In this document: positions 9,408-16,503 of the stretch, one piece after another | Layout: every line of letters starts with the position of its first letter | Position numbering within the stretch: the first letter of the stretch is position 1 | Origin: JBFELO01 sp041552055 | Lineage (GTDB): Bacteria; Acidobacteriota; Thermoanaerobaculia; Thermoanaerobaculales; Sulfomarinibacteraceae | Direction: 5' to 3' | Assembly (NCBI GenBank): GCA_041552055.1 | Contig: JBFELO010000075.1 | Coordinates: 1-23,500 of the forward strand | DNA: 23,500 nt | Made by a program: the position numbers and the translations under genes | The notes under the pieces: model-generated | Told to the model about the DNA's origin: nothing | The model's database searches: none | The model's input: only the letters and a program-made list of their open reading frames with translations

Positions 9408-11192
9408 TCACGTGCCCTGCTCGGACGCACCGCCCCGCCACACCCGCGGCACCACCCGGGCCAGCCCGACGGCCGATACCACCGCCACCGCGAGGCACAG
9501 AGCCCCCTGGACCTTCTGCCCGTAGAGCAGGGCCCCGACCCCGAACAGCGCCGAGTACACGAAGGTGCAGCCCAGCACCCAGCCGGCGAACGCCAGCGCG
9601 AGGCTGTTTCTCGGCCCGGCATCGGCTTCCGCCCCCCCCACGACCCGCTGCCAACCGCGGCCGGCCGGCCGGACCAGACGGTAGAAGCGGCGCAGGGTCT
9701 CGCGGTCCGTGGGCGGCGTGAGGAAGGTGACCGACACCCACACCACCGTGGTCGCGGCCACCGACAGCACCAAGGCGACGTGTGCCGACATCTCGAGCCC
9801 CCCGCGGCGCGCCAGGAAGAGCCCCACCGCGATGATGAAGGACGAGGCCATGGCCGCGATCTCGCTCCAGGCGTTGATCCGCCACCAGAACCAGCGCAAG
9901 AGGTAGATCAGACCGGTCCCGGCACCGATCGACAGCATCAGCTGGAACGCCTCGCCGGCCGTGGAGAGCACGAACACGGTGAGGCCGGAGATCGCCATCA
10001 GCAGCGCGGTCATTGCCCGCGACAGCCACACCAGGTGGCGCTCCGACGCGGTCGGGTTGAGAAACCTCCGGTACAGGTCGTGCACCAGGTACGAGCAGCC
10101 CCAGTTGAGGTGGGTGGACATGGTCGACACGTACGCCGACAGCAGCGACGCCAGCAGCAGCCCGAGCAGGCCCGCGGGCAGCAGGGTCAGCATCGCGGGG
10201 TAGGCCATGTCGTGACCGATCAGGTCCGAAGACACATGCGGCAGCGCGGCCTGCAGGTCCCCCAGGGTCGGGAACACCAGCAGCGAGCACAGGGCGACGA
10301 TGATCCAGGGCCAGGGCCGCAGCGCGTAGTGCGCGATGTTGAACCACAGCGTCGCGGCCATGGCGTGGCGCTCATCCTTTGCCGCCAACATCCGCTGGGC
10401 GATGTAGCTGCCACCGCCCGGCTCGGCGCCCGGGTACCACACGGACCACCACTGAATGGTGAGCGGCACCACCAGCACCGACAGCGTCAAACCCCAATCC
10501 GAGAAATCCGGCAGCAGCCGCAGGGTGGCCGGGTCGACCTTGGCCACGAGGCCGGCGAGCCCCCCGACCTCGGGTTGCGACAGCGCCACGTACGCCGCGG
10601 CGAACACCCCGACCATGGCGACGGCGAACTGGATCATGTCCGACGCCAGAACGCCCCACAAGCCGGACATGGCTGCGAAGACGATGCACAGGAGGCCGCA
10701 CAGGATCACTGTCTGCAGTCGGCTCCAGCCGAGCATGACGTTGGCGATCTTGGCGGCTGCCAGGGTCACCGTGGCCATGATCGCGCAGTTGAAGAACAAC
10801 CCGAGGTACACCGCCCGGAAGCCACGCACGAACGCGGCCGACCGGCCCGAGTAGCGCAGCTCGTAGAACTCGAGGTCGGTGAGCACCCCGGACCGCCGCC
10901 ACATCCTGGCGTAGAAGAACACGGTCATCATGCCGGTGATCAGGAACGCCCACCACGCCCAGTTCTGGGACACCCCGTTGGTGCGGACGAAGTCGGTCAC
11001 CAGGTTCGGCGTGTCGGTGGAAAACGTCGTCGCCACCATGGAGGTGCCGATCAGCCACCACGGTGCCGACCGGCCCGAGGCGAAGAACTCGGTGGTCCCG
11101 GTACTCGCCCGACGGGCGAAGAACACCGCCGGCGCGAACGCCGCCGCGAGGCTGACCGCGATCACGATCCAGTCGACTGTGGCGAGCTGCAC
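9408..11192 (-). CDS. Sodium:solute symporter (SSS family)
   Basis: A 594-residue inner-membrane transporter with about 13-14 hydrophobic helices. SSS hallmarks are visible: the first helix (VDWIVIAVSLAAAFAPAVFF), the FFASGRSAPWWLIGTSMVAT segment (about 35-55), TDTPNLVTDFVRTNG after it, and ASLLSAYVSTMSTHLNWGCS (about 345-370), which corresponds to the conserved sodium-site region of the family. I start it at the GTG at 11192, where hydrophobic N-terminal sequence begins; the ribosome binding site is weak (GGGGCAGG). A larger open frame continues far upstream but only as antisense of the hexosaminidase gene. It is divergent from GH20 across a 120-base gap and followed by the ROK and PIG-L remnants. 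Uptake of N-acetylhexosamine or small oligosaccharides is the natural inference, with no direct evidence for the substrate. Confidence 0.88.
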   Translation of the reverse strand: MQLATVDWIVIAVSLAAAFAPAVFFARRASTGTTEFFASGRSAPWWLIGTSMVATTFSTDTPNLVTDFVRTNGVSQNWAWWAFLITGMMTVFFYARMWRRSGVLTDLEFYELRYSGRSAAFVRGFRAVYLGLFFNCAIMATVTLAAAKIANVMLGWSRLQTVILCGLLCIVFAAMSGLWGVLASDMIQFAVAMVGVFAAAYVALSQPEVGGLAGLVAKVDPATLRLLPDFSDWGLTLSVLVVPLTIQWWSVWYPGAEPGGGSYIAQRMLAAKDERHAMAATLWFNIAHYALRPWPWIIVALCSLLVFPTLGDLQAALPHVSSDLIGHDMAYPAMLTLLPAGLLGLLLASLLSAYVSTMSTHLNWGCSYLVHDLYRRFLNPTASERHLVWLSRAMTALLMAISGLTVFVLSTAGEAFQLMLSIGAGTGLIYLLRWFWWRINAWSEIAAMASSFIIAVGLFLARRGGLEMSAHVALVLSVAATTVVWVSVTFLTPPTDRETLRRFYRLVRPAGRGWQRVVGGAEADAGPRNSLALAFAGWVLGCTFVYSALFGVGALLYGQKVQGALCLAVAVVSAVGLARVVPRVWRGGASEQGT

Positions 11193-11312
11193 GGTGCCTG
11201 CCCCAATCCCTTCTGCACATGGCGGCGGGTCGTTCCGCGCATCATAGCGCGCCTCGCCCTCACCGTCGGGTTGCGGGAGAATGGGCGCGTCTCGGGAAGG
11301 GAGGACACGTCC

Positions 11313-13418
11313 ATGAGGCTCGCGACTCTCGTTCTGGCCCTCTCGGCCGCACTTCCCGTCGTTGCCGAGGTCTCCACCCTCGATCTGATGCCTGTTCCTG
11401 CGGAGGTCACCATCGGCGATGGCTCCTTCCAGATCACAGTCGATTTCTCGGTGACGCTCACGGATGGGCCCGGCGCGACACCCCGCCTGCATGCAGGCGT
11501 GCAGCGCATGCTGCGCCGGCTGTCCGACCGGTCCGGTCTGTTCTTCGAACCGGCGACCTTTCTCGAGCTCGAAGGACGAGACACGGCGGCCCTCAATGTC
11601 GCGGCCGGGCGCGACGGCAAGGTCGAGCTCGGCGAGGACGAGAGCTACCGGCTGACCGTGTCTGCCGCCGGCGCCCGGCTCGAGGCCCCGACCGACATCG
11701 GCGCGCTGCGCGGCCTGGAGACCTTCCTCCAGCTGGTCGTGCTCGACAGCGACGGAGTCTGGCTCCCCGTGGTGGACATCGACGACGCGCCGCGTTTCCC
11801 GTGGCGCGGCCTGATGATCGACTCGAGCCGCCACTTCATGCCGGTCGAGGTCATCAGGCGCAACCTCGACGGCATGGCCGCGGTCAAGCTCAACGTGCTC
11901 CACTGGCACCTGGTGGACGACCAGGGGTTCCGCGTCGAGTGCCTGGCCTTCCCGCGATTGCACGAGCTCGGCTCGGACGGCTTCTACTACACCCGCGCCC
12001 AGATCCGCGAGGTGATCGACTACGCGGCCGAGCGCGGCATCCGCGTGGTACCGGAGTTCGACCTCCCCGGCCACGCCACCGCCTGGATCACGGCATGCCC
12101 CGAGCTGGCCAGCGCCCCCGGGCCGTACGAGATCGAGCGCTTCTGGGGAATCCACGACCCCACGGTCAACCCGATCCAGGAGGAGACGTACCGGTTCCTC
12201 GACACCTTCTTCGCCGAGATGGCCGAGCTGTTCGACGACGAGTTCATGCACATCGGCGGCGACGAGAACAACGGCGTCCACTGGTCGGCCAACCCGGAGA
12301 TCGCGGCCTACATGGCCGAGCACGGGTACGGGGACATCCTCGCCCTGCAGCGCTACTTCAACGAGCGCGTGCTGGAGATTCTTACCCGGTACGGCAAGCG
12401 CATGATGGGCTGGGACGAGATCCTGCAGGAGGGCCTGCCCACCAGCATCCTCGTCCAGTCCTGGCGGGGCCGCGAGTCGCTGTACGAGGCCGCCCGCGGC
12501 GGTCATCACGGCATCCTGTCGAACGGCTATTACATCGACCTGATCCAGCCCACCGAGTTCCACTACTTGAACGACCCGCTGCCGCCGGACGCACCGATCA
12601 CCGCCGACGAAAGGCAGCTCATCCTCGGCGGCGAGGCCACCATGTGGGCCGAGTTCGTCACGCCCGAGACGGTCGACTCCAGGATCTGGCCGCGCACCGC
12701 CGCCATTGCCGAGCGGTTCTGGTCACCCGGCCACGTCACCGATATGCGGGACATGTACCGCAGGATGGACCGCATCAGTCTGCTGCTCGAGGAGCTGGGG
12801 CTGCAGCACGAGAAGAACCGGCCGATGATGCTGCGCCGGCTGTGCCAGTGTCGCGACACGGTGGCGCTCGAGGTGCTGCTCGGCGGCATCGAGCCGGTCA
12901 AGATCTACAACCGTAACCGCCTGCGCGAGGACACCCCCTACCCCTACACACAGTTCTCGCCGCTCACACGGCTCATCGATGCCGCCTGGCCTGACGCCGT
13001 GCCTGCGCGCGAGTTCCGCTGGGCGGTCGAGACTCTGATCGAGAGCGGATTCGAGGAGGCCGAGGCGCTGGAGCGTGCCAGGTCGTCACTCCAGCTCTGG
13101 CAGGCCAACCACGCCGACCTCGTCGAGACCCTGGAGAGCTCGCCCCCACTGACTGAGTCCGTCTCCCTGTCGCTCGACCTGTCCGAGGTGTCTGCCATCG
13201 GCCTCGAGGCGCTGAGGATCGCCGGTTCCGGGGACGTGCCGCCAGACGGATGGATCGCACCACGGCTAGAACGGCTCGAGGCCGCGCGCGAGCCCCGCGG
13301 CGAGGCCGAGCTGATGATCGTCGACCCGGTGCGTGACCTGGTCTGCGCCGCCGGCCCCGCCGCCCTGGAGACCCCCGGCTGCGAGCCCGAAGAAACTGGA
13401 CACAGTGGAGGCCACTGA
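11313..13418 (+). CDS. Secreted GH20 beta-N-acetylhexosaminidase
   Basis: A 701-residue enzyme that removes terminal GlcNAc or GalNAc from glycans, chitooligosaccharides or glycoproteins. Residues 1-18 form a signal peptide (cleavage near VVA-EV). Residues 22-150 are the GH20b-like N-terminal domain. The catalytic barrel starts near PRFPWRGLMIDSSRHFMP (160-177) and includes LNVLHWHLVDDQGFR (193-207), RVVPEFDLPGHATAW (244-258) and the catalytic pair in HIGGDEN (D317, E318). GWDEI and SWRG-type motifs follow, and then GGEATMWAE with the SRIWPRTAAIAERFW end of the barrel. About 170 further residues contain no motif I recognise. The ATG at 11313 has AGGGAGG nine bases upstream. It is intact and divergent from the symporter, so it is the still functional secreted step of an otherwise damaged amino-sugar locus. 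The 120-base divergent promoter region holds no obvious -10/-35 pair. Confidence 0.95.
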   Translation: MRLATLVLALSAALPVVAEVSTLDLMPVPAEVTIGDGSFQITVDFSVTLTDGPGATPRLHAGVQRMLRRLSDRSGLFFEPATFLELEGRDTAALNVAAGRDGKVELGEDESYRLTVSAAGARLEAPTDIGALRGLETFLQLVVLDSDGVWLPVVDIDDAPRFPWRGLMIDSSRHFMPVEVIRRNLDGMAAVKLNVLHWHLVDDQGFRVECLAFPRLHELGSDGFYYTRAQIREVIDYAAERGIRVVPEFDLPGHATAWITACPELASAPGPYEIERFWGIHDPTVNPIQEETYRFLDTFFAEMAELFDDEFMHIGGDENNGVHWSANPEIAAYMAEHGYGDILALQRYFNERVLEILTRYGKRMMGWDEILQEGLPTSILVQSWRGRESLYEAARGGHHGILSNGYYIDLIQPTEFHYLNDPLPPDAPITADERQLILGGEATMWAEFVTPETVDSRIWPRTAAIAERFWSPGHVTDMRDMYRRMDRISLLLEELGLQHEKNRPMMLRRLCQCRDTVALEVLLGGIEPVKIYNRNRLREDTPYPYTQFSPLTRLIDAAWPDAVPAREFRWAVETLIESGFEEAEALERARSSLQLWQANHADLVETLESSPPLTESVSLSLDLSEVSAIGLEALRIAGSGDVPPDGWIAPRLERLEAAREPRGEAELMIVDPVRDLVCAAGPAALETPGCEPEETGHSGGH

Positions 13419-13454
13419 CACGTTTTCGAGATTCCCGTTGCCTTCTTGCTCAAT

Positions 13455-13559
13455 GGTCGCTCGTCGCTGGTCACTGGTCGCCTGACCCCCTCCCACCCAG
13501 AGATGGGATACCGCCGCGGATTGGAGTATCAAGTGACCAGCGACGAGTAACCAGCGATG
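13455..13559. repeat. Heptamer-period inverted array (GGTCRCT / AGYGACC)
   Basis: Four heptamers GGTCGCT, CGTCGCT, GGTCACT and GGTCGCC fill 13455-13482 in register. The reverse complement pattern AGTGACC, AGCGACG, AGTAACC and AGCGATG fills 13532-13559. The 21-base arms 13455-13475 and 13532-13552 pair with only two mismatches, the inner 14 bases perfectly, across a loop of about 56 bases. It begins 36 bases after the GH20 stop codon. Further degenerate units of the same type continue at 13618-13645 and 13664-13684. Confidence 0.75.
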
Positions 13560-13570
13560 GCCGGGCGAGG

Positions 13571-13595
13571 GATCCAGCATCTCGCATCCTGGATC
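13571..13595. other. Small perfect hairpin downstream of GH20
   Basis: GATCCAG (13571-13577) and CTGGATC (13589-13595) pair perfectly over 7 bp with an 11-base loop. No T-run follows, so it is a weak candidate for a terminator or RNA-stabilising end of the GH20 transcript. Confidence 0.35.
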
Positions 13596-13700
13596 GGCCG
13601 GGCGGGCGTCGGTCCAACGACCAGAGTCAAGAAACCAGCGACGGTGTAGGGGGGCGGGTTCAGCGACCAGAGGCTGGCGACGGTCGGGAGATGGGTCGAC

Positions 13701-14049
13701 GATCAGAACCCCGCATCCGACTACGTGATCGGCATCAAAAAACGGTGCTCTGGACGTATGTCGTGGTGCCGGGTACCACCCGCTCATCCAACCCTGCCGC
13801 TCCGAAACGCCGAACCTCGTCGATGAGGTCGTCGGCGTGTATCGCCGGTCCACGGTGGACGGGCTGATCCTCATTCAGCCGCCGTCGGACTTGGACCCGC
13901 TGCTCACCGCCCTGCCCGATGCGGAGATGGTCTTCGTCCGGATTTCACAGCGGCCCTGAGAGGGACCGGGCCACTCCATCTCGGTCGACGACGAGCAGGC
14001 GGCACGTCGGATGACGGATCGCCTGATCTCGCTCGGGCACCGGCGAGCG
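13701..14049 (+). pseudogene. LacI-family repressor remnant (effector domain only)
   Basis: Translation gives DQNPASDYVIGI in one frame to a run of six A (13737-13742). After that run, the next frame continues NGALDVCRGAGYHPLIQPCR, then PNLVDEVVGVYRRSTVDGLI, PPSDLDPLL and FVRISQRP. A TGA at 13957-13959 interrupts, and the same frame resumes GHSISVDDEQAARRMTDRLI and SLGHRRAAD. This is the standard order of a LacI-type periplasmic-binding-like domain, with the beta strand before NGAL, the VDGLI strand, VRIS, then DDEQAA and LGHRR. The helix-turn-helix and hinge upstream are missing and replaced by GACCAG-type repeats, and homology stops after LGHRRAA, so about half of the effector domain is missing as well. 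One frameshift (removing one A restores the frame), one in-frame stop and truncation at both ends make it a clear relic. It may once have controlled the divergent GH20/symporter genes. Confidence 0.8.
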
Positions 14050-14120
14050 GCCGACACGGCAGGTGCTCGAATTGGAGGTCGTGATCCGAGAGTCCACCGC
14101 TCGGTGTCCGCAGTAGAGCG

Positions 14121-14186
14121 CCGTTTCCGTATCCGAATCCGACCCCTCGGTCTCCGAGGGCGAATCGGGCACGGACGCGGACGCGG
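14121..14186. repeat. CCGNNN hexamer array with a foldback stem
   Basis: CCGTTT, CCGTAT, CCGAAT and CCGACC occupy 14121-14144 in register. The stem CCCTCGG (14144-14150), loop TCT and CCGAGGG (14154-14160) follow, and then a return arm with ACGCGG units (14175-14186) that can pair loosely with the CCG hexamers. It lies 30 bases past the 3' end of the aldo/keto reductase gene (minus strand), so the core hairpin could also serve as its terminator, though no T-run is seen. Confidence 0.65.
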
Positions 14187-14215
14187 CGAGGTAGCTCACC
14201 TCGGGGCATAGGACG

Positions 14216-15184
14216 TCAGGGATAGAAGTTCCGTGCCCACGTGTGCCGGCGCAGAATCTCGAGGGTCTCCCGTTTCAGTGGACCCTGCTCGGAGACTGCA
14301 GCGTTGGCCTCGGCGTGCGCGACCGTCCGCATGCCCGGAATCACGGTGGACACCGCCGCATGTGAAAGACAGAAGCGAAGTGCGATCTCCGCCAAAGTGC
14401 CGGAAACCTCCTCGAGGTCTGCCTGGAGCGCGGTCACACGATCCTCCACCTCACCCTTGCGGTCTCCCCGGAAATAACCGGCACGGAAGTCGGTGGGTTC
14501 GAACTCGGTATCCCGGGTGATCGCACCGGTGAGCCCGCCCTCGTCGAGTGGCACCCGCGCGATCACCCCCACCCCGAGCTCCCGGGCGAGCGGCAACAGG
14601 TTTGCCTCCGGGCTCTGGTCGAAGATGTTGTAGATCACCTGCACCGAGTTCACACGCCCGGTCCTGACGAGGTCGAGCGCCGAATCCGGGTCGTGATCGT
14701 TGATCGACACCCCGACCGCGTTCACCTTGCCGGAACGCTTCAGGTCCTCGAAGGCGCGTCGCCAATCGTCCCGCTCGAGCCACTCCGGGTTCCACACGTG
14801 AAGCTGCTGGAGATCGATCACGTCGAGACCCAGGTTGCGCAGGCTCTGCTCGGTACACCGTACCACGTGGTCGTAGGGGAAGACGTGGTCGATGTCGATC
14901 CCCGGTCGTGCCGGCCACAGCTGGTTCTTCGGTGGGACCTTGGTCGCGACGTAGATCTGCCGGTCGGACTCGCGCACGATGCGACCGACCAGCCGCTCAC
15001 TGTGACCGCCGCCATAGGCGAGCGCGGTGTCGATGAAGTCGAGTCCCAGCTCGATGGCGCGGTGCACCGCCCGCAGCGACTCGTCGTCCGCACCCCCGAG
15101 CCACTGCACGCCGCCGATACCCCACGTGCCGTAACCGATCTCGCTGATCTCCCAGCCGGTGCCGCCGAACATTCGGTACTTCAT
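14216..15184 (-). CDS. Aldo/keto reductase
   Basis: A 322-residue cytosolic NAD(P)H-dependent oxidoreductase of the aldo/keto reductase superfamily. The catalytic tetrad is complete: D52 and Y57 in FIDTALAYGGGHSE, K82 in VATKVPPK and H129 in DLQQLHVWN. The cofactor-binding end shows the usual AEIALRFCLSHAAVSTVIPG (roughly 272-291). The KYRMFGGTGWEISEIGYGTW start is typical of the YajO/YhdN-like group, and the length is normal. I chose the ATG at 15184 because homology begins there and a TATGAT -10 box ends seven bases before it; the upstream GTG at 15229 would need a longer transcript, and no Shine-Dalgarno supports either. It is not obviously part of an operon: the small PilZ-like gene upstream ends 53 bases away. 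Such enzymes reduce aldehydes or keto sugars; the substrate cannot be read from the sequence. Confidence 0.92.
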   Translation of the reverse strand: MKYRMFGGTGWEISEIGYGTWGIGGVQWLGGADDESLRAVHRAIELGLDFIDTALAYGGGHSERLVGRIVRESDRQIYVATKVPPKNQLWPARPGIDIDHVFPYDHVVRCTEQSLRNLGLDVIDLQQLHVWNPEWLERDDWRRAFEDLKRSGKVNAVGVSINDHDPDSALDLVRTGRVNSVQVIYNIFDQSPEANLLPLARELGVGVIARVPLDEGGLTGAITRDTEFEPTDFRAGYFRGDRKGEVEDRVTALQADLEEVSGTLAEIALRFCLSHAAVSTVIPGMRTVAHAEANAAVSEQGPLKRETLEILRRHTWARNFYP

Positions 15185-15190
15185 ACGCCA

Positions 15191-15196
15191 ATCATA
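15191..15196 (-). promoter_or_regulatory. -10 element at leaderless distance from the aldo/keto reductase start
   Basis: The minus strand reads TATGAT, with its last base seven positions before the A of the ATG at 15184. Transcription would then start at or next to the start codon. No good -35 hexamer is visible at 17 bases. The gene has no Shine-Dalgarno sequence, which agrees with leaderless translation. Confidence 0.5.
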
Positions 15197-15236
15197 CGAA
15201 ACTGCGCGACGTTGGACGGCCGCGAGCACCGACCGG

Positions 15237-15518
15237 TCAACCGGCGCCCAGCTCCAGTCCCAGCATGGTGACGTATTCTGCGATCTTTTTCGTCCAGATG
15301 ATCCGCACCGGTTTCACCGTGTCGTCGGCTTCCTTCAGGAAGAACTCGTCCTCCATCTGGAGCGGGTCCTCCCCAACGTAGACCCCTCCGATTCCGTTGC
15401 CGCTGATGTCGCGAAGCATGATGGAAATTTCGCGCTCATTCCCGGCGCGGTCCCTCGCAATGAGACCCACCATCCTGAACGACGCCTCCCGCTCTTTTTC
15501 TCGGCGTTCCTCGGTCAT
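15237..15518 (-). CDS. Small PilZ-like domain protein
   Basis: A 93-residue soluble protein. It has an N-terminal basic segment with REKER (RxxxR spacing, residues 6-10), then a beta-rich body with RDISGNGIGGVYV (36-48). This resembles the RxxxR ... (D/N)-x-S-x-x-G signature by which PilZ domains bind cyclic di-GMP. The spacing is short and the first arginines are close to the N-terminus, so nucleotide binding is plausible but not certain. The ATG at 15518 has AGGAGG six bases upstream, which decides it over an earlier in-frame TTG (15569). It is minus strand, ahead of the aldo/keto reductase and divergent from the DUF547 gene. Stand-alone PilZ domains act as cyclic di-GMP receptors for motility or polysaccharide functions. 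Confidence 0.6.
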   Translation of the reverse strand: MTEERREKEREASFRMVGLIARDRAGNEREISIMLRDISGNGIGGVYVGEDPLQMEDEFFLKEADDTVKPVRIIWTKKIAEYVTMLGLELGAG

Positions 15519-15695
15519 CGCTGGCCTCCTCTCCAAGAGCCTATCGGCTGTGCCGGGTACCGCCGCCACCTCGGTCGCGCCCGATCTCAGAGCTGATCCC
15601 TGAGATCCCCTGACTCAAAGGTGGACCAATCGGAGTATTCGTGTCAACGGCATTGTCTCCGGCCTGCCGATGAAACCCGGAACGCCATATGTGCC

Positions 15696-15701
15696 TATTA
15701 T
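15696..15701 (+). promoter_or_regulatory. Candidate -10 element for the DUF547 gene
   Basis: TATTAT lies 26 bases before the ATG at 15728, giving a leader of about 20 bases that includes the GGGAGAG ribosome binding site. The best -35 candidate (TGAAAC at 15671) is poor and 19 bases away. Confidence 0.35.
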
Positions 15702-15727
15702 TCAGTCGGGCCCTTTGGGAGAGTACG

Positions 15728-16480
15728 ATGATCAGGATTTCGATGATGATTCTCACGCTTGTGTGTGCGGGTTCGGCCGTGGCCGCAGACGGTTCGCTCA
15801 CTGCGGTCATCGACTGGTCGCAGTGGGACAACATTCTGCGCGCCCACGTGGTCGACGGTCGGGTCGATTACGACGCGATCCGGGACGATCCGGGGTTCGA
15901 CGCAACGGTCGAGCGGATCGCGTCCGCCGACCTCGCCGGCCACGATCGCGCGACACTGCTCACCTTCTACATCAACACCTACAACGTGCTCGCGGTCCGG
16001 GGCATCCTCAACGGTCGCTCTCCCCGATCGAACCTCGGCAAGCTGCGGTTCTTCTACCGCGACAAATATGCGCTCGCGGGTGAGAAGATCAGTCTGAACC
16101 GGCTCGAACACAACCGCATCAGACCCCTCGGCGAGCCACGGATCCACTTCGCGATCGTGTGCGCGGCGGCCTCCTGTCCACCGCTGCGGAGCGAGGCGTA
16201 CGCCGTCGAGTCCCTCGACCGCCAACTCGACGAAAACGCCCGGGCATTCCTCGACGACCCGAGCAAGAACCGCGTCGACCTCGAGGCCGGAGCCGCCTAC
16301 CTGTCGAAGATCTTCAAGTGGTTTCGAGAGGACTTCGAAGCCGCCGCCGGGAGCGTACAGAGTTACGTCGCGGAATTCATCGATGACCCACGGGCGGCGC
16401 AGTCCCTGCGTGACGGCCGCCTCGACGTTCGCTACCTCGACTACGATTGGTCATTGAACGGGACCCTCCACTCGGAGTAA
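15728..16480 (+). CDS. Exported DUF547 protein
   Basis: A 250-residue protein with an N-terminal signal peptide (MIRISMMILTLVCAGSAVAA, cleavage near residue 20) followed by a DUF547 domain. Hallmarks are the start VIDWSQWDNILRAHVVDGRV, the LLTFYINTYNVLAVRGIL segment (about 77-94), HFAIVCAAASCPPLR with its Cys pair (about 138-152), and the closing YLSKIFKWFREDFE (about 191-204). The family is widespread and of unknown biochemical function; the conserved Cys and His suggest a thiol or hydrolase-like activity, but this is not established. The ATG at 15728 follows GGGAGAG; a longer frame from 15689 would place extra residues ahead of a clean signal peptide. It is 23 bases ahead of the glycosyltransferase gene and probably co-transcribed with it. 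Genes of this family are often found with the same rSAM/selenodomain-associated-type transferases. Confidence 0.85.
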   Translation: MIRISMMILTLVCAGSAVAADGSLTAVIDWSQWDNILRAHVVDGRVDYDAIRDDPGFDATVERIASADLAGHDRATLLTFYINTYNVLAVRGILNGRSPRSNLGKLRFFYRDKYALAGEKISLNRLEHNRIRPLGEPRIHFAIVCAAASCPPLRSEAYAVESLDRQLDENARAFLDDPSKNRVDLEAGAAYLSKIFKWFREDFEAAAGSVQSYVAEFIDDPRAAQSLRDGRLDVRYLDYDWSLNGTLHSE

Positions 16481-16503
16481 CCTCGGGCCCGGAGTTTCAA
16501 CTT

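Noticed and set aside
9780..11312. Upstream extension of the GH20 frame across the symporter gene
   Set aside because: The extra 500 residues are antisense to the symporter and are His/Arg/Gln-rich low complexity. GH20 has a clean signal peptide and ribosome binding site at 11313.
11193..12563. Upstream extension of the symporter frame over GH20
   Set aside because: It is antisense of the hexosaminidase. The first transmembrane helix begins right after the GTG at 11192.
13455..13700. CRISPR-like array from the repeated GACCAG/GGTCGCT words
   Set aside because: Units are 7 bases with no unique spacers of constant length, and there are no cas genes.
13904..14209. Minus-strand ORFs over the LacI relic
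   Set aside because: They lie antisense to the collinear LacI homology and the CCGNNN array and show no domain.
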